Assembly: GCA_020746875.1 (NCBI GenBank)
Contig: JAGTJL010000003.1
Location: 1,488,001-1,552,000 of the forward strand
Direction of reading: 5' to 3'
Length of the DNA: 64,000 nucleotides
Source of the DNA: Rhexocercosporidium sp. MPI-PUGE-AT-0058
Lineage: Eukaryota; Ascomycota; Leotiomycetes; Helotiales
Both the position numbers and the translations under genes were made by a program. Each line of letters begins with the position of its first letter. Position 1 is the first letter of the stretch. The notes below the pieces were generated by a model that was not told the DNA's origin, searched no databases, and worked only from the letters and a program-made list of their open reading frames with translations. Shown here piece by piece: positions 57,150 to 64,000 of the stretch.

Positions 57150-58952
57150 TCACGATGTCGCTCCTCGGCGTCGACGACCTCTACTGGGTCCTTCTGGCCG
57201 TTGCGATAGGACATCTCGAAGCTGGGCGTCATCCTTGTCTTTATCCGTATGATGTACTCTCACATGTCTGTTCACTGTTAGATATTTGACACTGCTTGTT
57301 CAAATGAGAAACCCACCTTTGAAGATTGTCTGGTCGAGGATACTTGTGTTCCCTATCGGGACAGAATGGGCAGACGTAGCCAGGAGAATCATGAACTAGG
57401 CCATGCCTGATCATTTCGTTCTTGCGTTTGAACCCCTTTCCACCCTCGCTTCGGGGACAGCCCTTAACACTGCAGTAGTGAGGTCGATTTTGCGAATGTA
57501 CATTCGCGTGAGAGTTCAGAAGATACTTGACCAAATTAGACAGAGAAGTTACATGATATTCGGGGTATTTACCTGAGTTTGGAATGGTGCTGCGCTGCAG
57601 CCTTGATATGTGCATTGAAACCCGCCGATCTGAGGGTTTGTGATCCCCTCGATACTCATACGGTTCATACCTGACAAGCCAGGAGTTGATCCGGACTGAT
57701 CCGATGCTGGAGTTTCCGTATTGCTCCCGCTGTATTCGTTCGGGCTTTGGTATTGAGGAGGCTCACCATTGCTCTGTGAATGTCTCCGGTTACTATTCGG
57801 AAAGGTGGGGTAGAAATGACCTCGACCAGGAGAAGGTAGTTGCTGATTCCGGAACATCTCATTCATAGGTGACTTGGGTGGAGATCCATGACCTGGGACA
57901 GCTGGAAATCGAGGTGGTTGTCTTCCAGGAGGAGACTGTGAGAATGGGCTCTCGTTGGTTGCAGTTGGTTCCGGAAAATGTTTTATATCTCCAAGCTGGT
58001 CGGAAATCGATGGCAAAGTGATTTGACTTGGCCCATTCCCGTTCGTTAGACTGGATTGCGGAGAGTGGTGTCGAATTGGCGGTAGTTCTCCAGCAGCGAC
58101 AGGTGAAGGCGCGACTGCGTCATGCCTCCTGTCCGGTGATAGATGCGAGGCTGGTGGTGGTCCTTCAACAAGTAATGTCGTAATTGAAGGCACTGACGTT
58201 GCCTTCACACCATCCATAGGCTCAGACTCTGTTTGAGGTGGTTCGACCTTCAACTTTGGACTTGGGGGCAGTTCGACCTTTTGCGCCGCCTCTCCAGGAC
58301 TATGTCGCGCGGTCTGTCTTAATGCATCCGCAGCCAGCGTCTGCAGTGTATCCGGATAGATACCATTGTTCTGCGCGACAGGTTCTTCAACCACAACCAT
58401 GGTGTCCTCCTTATCCTCCTCTATGGCCGAGACCACCACCACACCCGTACCCCCCTTCACGGGCAATTCCTCCTCCTCGATTTCAGATGCCAACGGTTTC
58501 TCTCCAGCGTCGCGCGCAACATCGTTATGTTTTCCATCCCCCATGAATGTGATCAACACAGCATCGCCCTGACTAGGACGAGGCTTCGAGCGCGCAGACC
58601 CCTTGCGACCGTCCTCGGGTTCCGGACTGGATTCGGCACTCAGTGGTGGGAGAGGGACAGTCGGCGGCGGACTCGGCGAGGGCACGAGATTGAATGTCAT
58701 TGGTTGGAGTTGAGGAGAGTCGCGCGGACCAACATCGTCTGGGTCGTAGAATTCGAGAGTGGTTGAAGGTCGTAGGATTTCGACAGTATTCATACTTGAG
58801 TCAAATGGCCATCGGTCGGAAGCAACCCCAGATGAGGATTGCGGCGCTGATCGTGAGTGAACCGAGGCGGATAAGTTCAGAGCATAATCAGCCAGCGGGG
58901 ACCATGCAAGCGCGGGAACCTGGGAGATAGGGAAGCAGGGCAACTGGGGCAT
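57150..58952 (-). CDS. C2H2 zinc-finger transcription factor
   Basis: Three exons (58952-57573, 57525-57317, 57267-57150) with 47- and 49-nt introns encode 568 residues. The first 440 residues are Pro/Ser-rich and disordered, with acidic patches that could act in activation. Three consecutive C2H2-type units lie at the end: FQCTYQGCSAAPFQTQ continuing across intron 1 into YLLNSHANVH; HYCSVKGCPRSEGGKGF with KNEMIRHGLVH; and YVCPFCPDREHKYPRPDNLQ joining RHVRVHH across intron 2, whose branch site reads CTAAC. The tail (SQRPEGPSRGRRRRGATS) is basic. The finger block is strongly protein-like and typical of a conserved fungal factor whose targets I cannot name. The start is uncertain: ATG at 58952 is used, but ATG at 58793 (MNTVEILRPSTTLEFYDPDD) is an attractive alternative. 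Confidence 0.82.
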
Positions 58953-58980
58953 GCGCCGAAGTATGTTTGCTGACTGAGAA

Positions 58981-59022
58981 GAGGGGAGGGGAGGGGAGGA
59001 GAGGAGAGGAGAGGAGAGAGGA
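58981..59022. repeat. GGGGA/GGAGA polypurine repeat
   Basis: Tandem GGGGA then GGAGA units on the plus strand, 30 bases upstream of the proposed start codon of the minus-strand zinc-finger gene, so it could be part of its promoter or leader. Confidence 0.8.
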
Positions 59023-59896
59023 GTCCGAGTATGTCGAGGCAGCGGAGAAGTTGGATGGACTTGCAAGGTGGGCGAGGGCGAGGGCAGATGAGGGCAGATC
59101 AGGGCAGACAGACCGACAGGCAGGCAGGCAGATGGGACAGGGTAAAAAAGATGGTTTCCGACTTGACTTGACTTGACTACTGCTGCTCCTCCTCCCTCGT
59201 ACTCGAGTTGAGGCTTGCAGGAGGCAGTAGCGGAGCGAGTGGCAGAGCAGTGGGAGAGGCAGAGAAGAGGCAGAGTGGGTAGAAGGCGGGGGAGCGCCAA
59301 TGCCAGTGCCAGTGCCCGTGCCCGTGCCCGTACTACCACCAGTCAGTGCCAGTCCCAGAAGCAGCACCAGCAAGCACCAGCACCAACACCAAGGCTAGAG
59401 GGGTCCAGAACAGGGCCTTGAGGCTGGAGGGAGGGAGTGCGTGATTGGCGTGAGGGCTTAGGGCGCGGAGGATGTTAGTTGGTTCGCTCTGGGACAGGTT
59501 GCTGGGTCTGCTGGGCTCTCGGCTAGCTGGGTTGGGCTGGGTATGGATACCTCCGTGAAAGTTAAGTGTGGGTATGTGTCTTGGCTGGGTAATGGACACG
59601 GTGAGCGAAATCGTGGGGCTGTTGGACTGGACTTGGACTGGACTGTCCAGGACGGACGGACGTGCGACTGATTCGATTGTGCGGCGAAATTTGGGACAGC
59701 GGGAGAGGGGGAGGGGAGGGCAGGGCAGGGGATGGGATGGAAGGTAGGCGGCGAGGACAAGGGAGGGGGGAGGAGGAGAAGGGAGGAGGGGAGAAGCGAG
59801 ACCGAGCTTGGAAGGAAGAGAGAGTCTGTCTGATCAGGGTGCCTTGGCTGGATATTGGCCTTAATGGGGGAGGGGAAGGGGAAAGGTGATTTTGAG

Positions 59897-59937
59897 GAGG
59901 TGGTGGTGGTGGTGGTGGTGGTGATGATGATGATGGT
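59897..59937. repeat. GGT/GAT trinucleotide repeat
   Basis: About eight GGT units followed by four GAT units. Confidence 0.8.
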
Positions 59938-60169
59938 TGTAGGAGTAAGAGGAACAGGAAGGAGTGTTTAGGGGGAGAGGTAAGGTAAGTAGGTAAGAAG
60001 TAGAAGAGTAGAGAGATAAGGGCAGGCAAATGAAGTGCAATGAACAAATGAATGAATGAATGATGTACGCAATGCAGATGATGCAGAGGATGATGCACAG
60101 CCAGCAACGACGACGACAACGACGAGGGCAAGTCCAACTTGGGGTACGGGAGATATGGTATGGAATGGT

Positions 60170-60214
60170 TGTGGTGTGGTGTGGTGTGGTGTTGAGTGGT
60201 GTGGTGTGGTGTGC
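60170..60214. repeat. GGTGT pentanucleotide repeat
   Basis: Tandem GGTGT units interrupted once by GTTGA. Confidence 0.8.
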
Positions 60215-60290
60215 CTCTTACAGACGACCGAGGCGGCCCGTTAGAGGAAAGAAGCAGAAGGGGAAGGAATTAGAGCGAGAGGATGGCTCA

Positions 60291-60380
60291 AGATTGGATT
60301 GCATGGGATTGGATGAGATGGCTCAGGATTGCATGGGATTGGATGGCGCAGGATTGGATTGCACCGGATTGGATGGGATA
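60291..60380. repeat. GGATT-based degenerate repeat
   Basis: Six to seven copies of GGATTGGAT/GGATTGCAT-like units over 90 bases. Confidence 0.75.
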
Positions 60381-60527
60381 GAAGGAAGAAGTTGACGACT
60401 CTCTTTTCCCGCAGCAGCAGCAGTGCGGTTGCGGTGCAGTACATACCGTACAGTGCAGTGCAGCAACTCGACGATATCCGCCACATCCTATCCCATCCCA
60501 TCCCATCACATCCATCCGACTGTACAT

Positions 60528-60605
60528 CCACATCCATACATACATCCATACATACATCCATACATACATCCACACATCATATACACACACACATACATAC
60601 ATACG
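60528..60605. repeat. CATCCATACATA repeat
   Basis: Tandem CATCCATACATA units changing to CACACA and then CATA steps, with the typical appearance of an unstable minisatellite. Confidence 0.85.
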
Positions 60606-60639
60606 GACCTGCCCCATCCCATCCTATTCCATCCTCTTA

Positions 60640-60664
60640 TGCCATGCCATGCCATGCCATGCCT
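60640..60664. repeat. ATGCC pentanucleotide repeat
   Basis: Five tandem ATGCC units. Confidence 0.8.
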
Positions 60665-60851
60665 CGCATGCTTTCCTTTCTCTCTCGCCCCATGCCACTC
60701 CCGGTTCTACTGTCCTGTAGCCTCTCAAATGAGCGTGAGGAAAAACTCTAGCGCGCCTTTGACTTTCTCTGGCTTCAGCTTCGGCTTCTCTTCCACGAAA
60801 AGTCAAGAGCGAGCAGTCGAGAGTCAAGACAAGCAAGCAAGCACAGCTTAG

Positions 60852-60905
60852 CGTAACTTTTACTTGACTTTTACTTGACTTTACTTGACTTCACTTCACT
60901 TCAAC
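60852..60905. repeat. TTACTTGACTT repeat
   Basis: Three to four TTACTTGACTT-like units passing into CACTT units. Confidence 0.75.
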
Positions 60906-61102
60906 CCCACCTCACTTCACAGCCTCCAAATACCGCAGGGATGCAGGGTCGAGAGGCCATGTCAAGGCCAAGGTGGTGCAGCCAGCAGGTGCAGGTGCGG
61001 GTGCATGAGTAGTTGCGAGTAGTTGCGCCCAATCAATCCATGTAGGAAGCCAGTGCCTTCAATATTATATGGGCCAGGAGAAAGTGCCGCAAGTGCCTCT
61101 CC

Positions 61103-61141
61103 TGCTCCTCCTCCTCCTCCTCCTCCTCCTCCTCCTCCACC
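61103..61141. repeat. CTC trinucleotide repeat
   Basis: About twelve CTC units on the plus strand. The open frames over it encode only Pro or Glu runs, so it is not taken as coding. Confidence 0.85.
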
Positions 61142-63646
61142 ACCACAACCACCACCATCTCTCCTACTCGTCGCCGCGAACTCTGCTCTGGTCTGCTCTC
61201 CACTCCAGCCTCTGTTTCGTCCGCACTCGCCGCTAGCTCTATCACCTGCCATCATCCCCAGGCAGGAAAGGTAAGGTATTCATTCCACTTGTTCCGGTCA
61301 AACTTTTACAGTCCAAGCACGGTGAGGTAGGTACACTTCGTATTCATCCCTATCAACAACAACCTCTTTACCGCCTCACTCCAAACTCTTCCATCTTTTC
61401 TCCCAGCATCAGCATTAAGATGAACCCGAGGTCTACAACGCCATCCTATCCTGTCGACCAACCACAACCACGCAACCCTCCATCTTGGCGTTGACCACTT
61501 CTGTTCAGCCTCTCAAACCCTACCCACCAATGCCCATTTGTGCTCACCTCGCTAGCTGACTTCATGTCAGACTTGGGAGCGGCTGCGCTAGAAGACGAAG
61601 AGAGGCGACTGTGTGCTGATGATGGCGGTGAGCTATTGACAAGAATCATCAAATCGCTTCTGTGCTACTACACATGCAGTGAGTGTGCTTTCGATCCCCT
61701 TTGAGCTCTTCCCTGGCTCGCTTCCACGGACAACTCAGGAATGCCCTCATTGGCGGTGCTGGACACCTGTCATGGGGACCGAGTGCCCACTCGATTGAGG
61801 CGAAACTGTGAGGCAGTTTGAATTGCAGATTGACACTCACCCCGTCACTTTCCCCCCAGAACTCTTGATGTGGGTGTGCATGAGCTCAAGATACCATATC
61901 TTCCCGCCCTTTGCCTATATCGCATCGCGGCGGCCGTCATTCAATGTCAGAGCAGACTCAGCCCCGCGCCACATCTTGCTTTCCTACACGCGGACATGAC
62001 AGGAAAGTAAGCAGCCTCTTCATGCTTCTTCCTTGCCTCTTTTGCAGTGATCTCCTTCTTCTCTCATTTTACTCGCTCTCGATATCGCACACTCTTGTCT
62101 GTCTCTATCTTTTTTTCTCTCTCTCCCGTAAGGGTGACGGGCAACCGACCTACCCTCTCGCTCTGCCTCATCCACCTGCTTCTCTGGGCTGGCCTGCAAG
62201 TCAAATCTGCAACAAGCCGAATTCAGCAGCCCCCCAGCCTCCAGCCGTTACCAACGTCCAGTCAAATCATTGCGCCTCAATCGTCGATTGTGCTCCGTAT
62301 CATATCAGCCGTCAAGCTAAGCCGTCGAGCCGCATCTGTACAACTGGTCGGCCTAGCGAACGTTCGTGACGCCGCTCTCAAGCCCAGGCTTGACTTGCAG
62401 TTGCAGGGCCACATAACTGGCGTCTCTGAACTATCGGCTGACCAGAAACTCTATTGCCAAACTCAACCCCATTTGCCGCACTTGACAGACAAAATAATGT
62501 TTGCGCTACTGGTGAGTACCGTTCCACCAGTGAAAGATATCGGAAAAGAAGCATATCCAAAGGATTCCCGACCGGGGTGAAGAAGGGTGGGTATGAAAAA
62601 GCAGCGGAACGAGCGAATAAACGAACGAAAGGGCATTTCAACACATCTCGCAACCGCCGGTAGCATCTGACTAAGATGATTAACGGCATGGCCACAATCC
62701 ATATCTTGCTCACCATTCTTGCTATTTTAGCACTGGATACTGAGTGATTCAGCGTTCGGCAACCTGCTGTTGCGTCACGTGAGAGCATGTGATCCTGTTT
62801 CAGCCAACGGCGCATGAGGGCGTACAAATGGTCCAAGACTCTTCCGAATGTCTCAATTCAATCTTGGGAATCCTTTCTGGCTTACAGCGGCAGAAGCCAC
62901 AGTGTCATGAAACGCAAGGCGTCAGCATATTTGCTTTTCTCTGTCGTTATCGCCGAGTAATTTTCGTGTTCTTCATTCCGTGGTTTTTCGAGGTCTCAGC
63001 TAAGATATCCTGTCAAAGGTACCGCTTCTGCCCGCTATCAATAGGCAACTAGAAGCTGCACTTTCGGTATTCATCATGGCTTGTCTTGTCTTGAATGTTG
63101 CCAGCCCGCAAAACTACGTCGCCGGCGCCCCCGTTTGGCCCCATTGCCCCTCGCTTCTCGCTTGTTTTTACCCTCGATGTAAGTCTGACTAGTCTTCATG
63201 CCAATAGTCGAGCTGTATGTGGCGGGATGATCTCCCTTCATGCATATATTGGTTTTGCGGTGAAGATGGGGGCTCATTATAAGCCTCTGACCCTGGTGAC
63301 TTCCACGGTAGTAGATTAAGTTTGCTCCTCTTGGTGTGGAAGCAGATACGGCGAAGATGAGAAGCTGGAGATCGTGGAGCTAAGCGGAAGTCCCATCCAA
63401 GCTAACAAAAAGACTCGTCTCAAGCGGTAAGTGATTCACTCTATTAACTATCGATATCAACATAAACACTGTGTGTTTATTGTACCATTTCGACCTCTCC
63501 CCGCTCTCTCTCTCTCTCTCTTCAACCTCCGTAAGTTAATACCGCTCCATGGCGACTACTAAGTCATTCGCTCAGTGGTGAAGGCAATCCACCTCAACGG
63601 TGAGATTCTGTACAAGTAGTGCTGTTGCAAGCCTCAAGTCAGTCCG

Positions 63647-63902
63647 CTAGCTCGCTCTCATATATAACTCCTCAAGTCGTAATATCCAGTCCCCACCCTC
63701 GGCAAAGACCGATTCATGCTTGTAGCTCCACGCCTGGAGCGGAAACTGCGAATTGGAGAAGTCTGCGAGGGGTTGAGATCTAGAGTAATAACCTGTACCG
63801 GAAGAGAGAATAAGTAAATCGCTGGTTCCTACTTCCTCGTCGTCATTGTCATCGGCAGTTCGGTGATACTCGACAGTAAAGTAAACATCGACAATACACG
63901 GC
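63647..63902 (-). CDS. 3' exon of an unidentified gene extending beyond the right edge
   Basis: On the minus strand an acceptor (AAAACAG, with a CTGACG branch-like site 11 bases upstream) is followed by 85 open codons with good protein character: VDVYFTVEYHRTADDN, then DDEEVGTSDLLILSSGTGYY, a middle part with FSNSQFPLQAWSYKHESVF and the end GDWILRLEELYMRAS before TAG. The fragment has no ATG near its start, in agreement with its being an internal-to-terminal exon. In the next frame the minus strand is also open from the window edge through to about 63820 (SLQYLEDSLMNSWGRLGLSV), which may be the preceding exon. The family is not recognised. The rest of the gene lies outside the window. Confidence 0.5.
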
Positions 63903-64000
63903 CTGTTTTGACAACGTCAGGAAGCCCAACACTAAGCCCAAGGCGGCCCCAACTATTCATGAGACTGTCTTCCAAATATTGGAGACTGCCACGCCCCAGA

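Larger units (their letters stand above)
58953..63646. other. 4.7-kb microsatellite-rich region without a supported gene
   Basis: The right side of the zinc-finger gene should hold its promoter. From about 58980 to 61145 the sequence is dominated by simple repeats of many unit types (listed separately where clear). Apparent long frames here are low-complexity products of these repeats. A plus-strand frame beginning at 63095 with a GTAAGT donor at about 63179 and a coding-like block at 63350-63428 could be a small spliced gene, but I cannot join them convincingly. Confidence 0.4.

Noticed and set aside
58953..59339. Upstream extension of the zinc-finger frame
   Set aside because: The extension translates Ala-Leu/Arg-Ala repeats from GC-rich simple sequence and Ser/Pro runs from a polypurine repeat. 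The internal ATG at 58952 or 58793 is more likely.
59562..60137. 191-codon Ser/Pro-rich frame
   Set aside because: It translates CT- and TCC-type simple repeats and is open mainly because of them.
60962..61274. Frames with Glu, Gly or Pro runs over the CTC repeat
   Set aside because: Homopolymer runs come from the trinucleotide repeat in three frames; no independent coding evidence.

Overview
This is a eukaryotic window, most likely a filamentous ascomycete (Pezizomycotina; Leotiomycetes is my guess, not proven). The supports are many short GT-AG introns of about 46-60 nt with CTRAY-like branch sites, fungal gene families (Clu1/Tif31, Dml1/misato, Sen15, FHA-forkhead factor, yippee, DUF2434, a GPI-anchored Ser/Thr-rich wall protein) and long CT-rich leader regions. 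No bacterial operon logic, CRISPR array, tRNA or rRNA is visible.

Layout: 1-2.8 kb has no gene I can support. 2.8-6.3 kb holds three uncharacterised genes. 6.7-8.5 kb is an MFS transporter and 9.3-10.6 kb a seven-exon GPI-anchored protein, both on the minus strand. 13.1-14.9 kb is Dml1 (minus), divergent from a thioredoxin-fold AhpC/TSA-like gene at 15.5-16.2 kb. 16.6-18.2 kb is a decayed gene and 18.6-20.2 kb a class-III aminotransferase. After a 5.4-kb gene-poor stretch comes the FHA-forkhead factor (25.6-27.8 kb). Clu1 (29.3-33.4 kb, minus) is divergent from a 950-residue protein of unknown function (33.9-36.7 kb). 36.7-40.6 kb is non-coding and contains a 254-bp Tc1/mariner-type MITE. A ferric reductase-like flavocytochrome (40.6-42.6 kb) and a yippee-like zinc protein (44.1-44.6 kb) follow. 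Sen15 (45.9-46.5 kb, minus) is divergent from a DUF2434 membrane protein (47.4-49.0 kb). Then come a DMT-superfamily (SLC35F6-like) transporter with a GC-AG intron (49.5-50.9 kb), a protein kinase (51.4-53.1 kb, minus) and, after 4 kb without genes, a C2H2 zinc-finger protein (57.2-59.0 kb, minus). The last 5 kb are rich in microsatellites and end with the 3' exon of a gene that runs off the right edge.

The genes look like ordinary housekeeping, transport and regulatory genes with independent promoters. I see no biosynthetic cluster, defence island or other multi-gene system. The points most worth a second look are the MITE, the exon-modular wall protein, the kinase whose last subdomain depends on one optional intron, the GC-AG intron, the decayed gene and several introns whose length is a multiple of three. 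Exon models were built by hand from splice sites and checked for reading-frame closure only; no transcript data were available.
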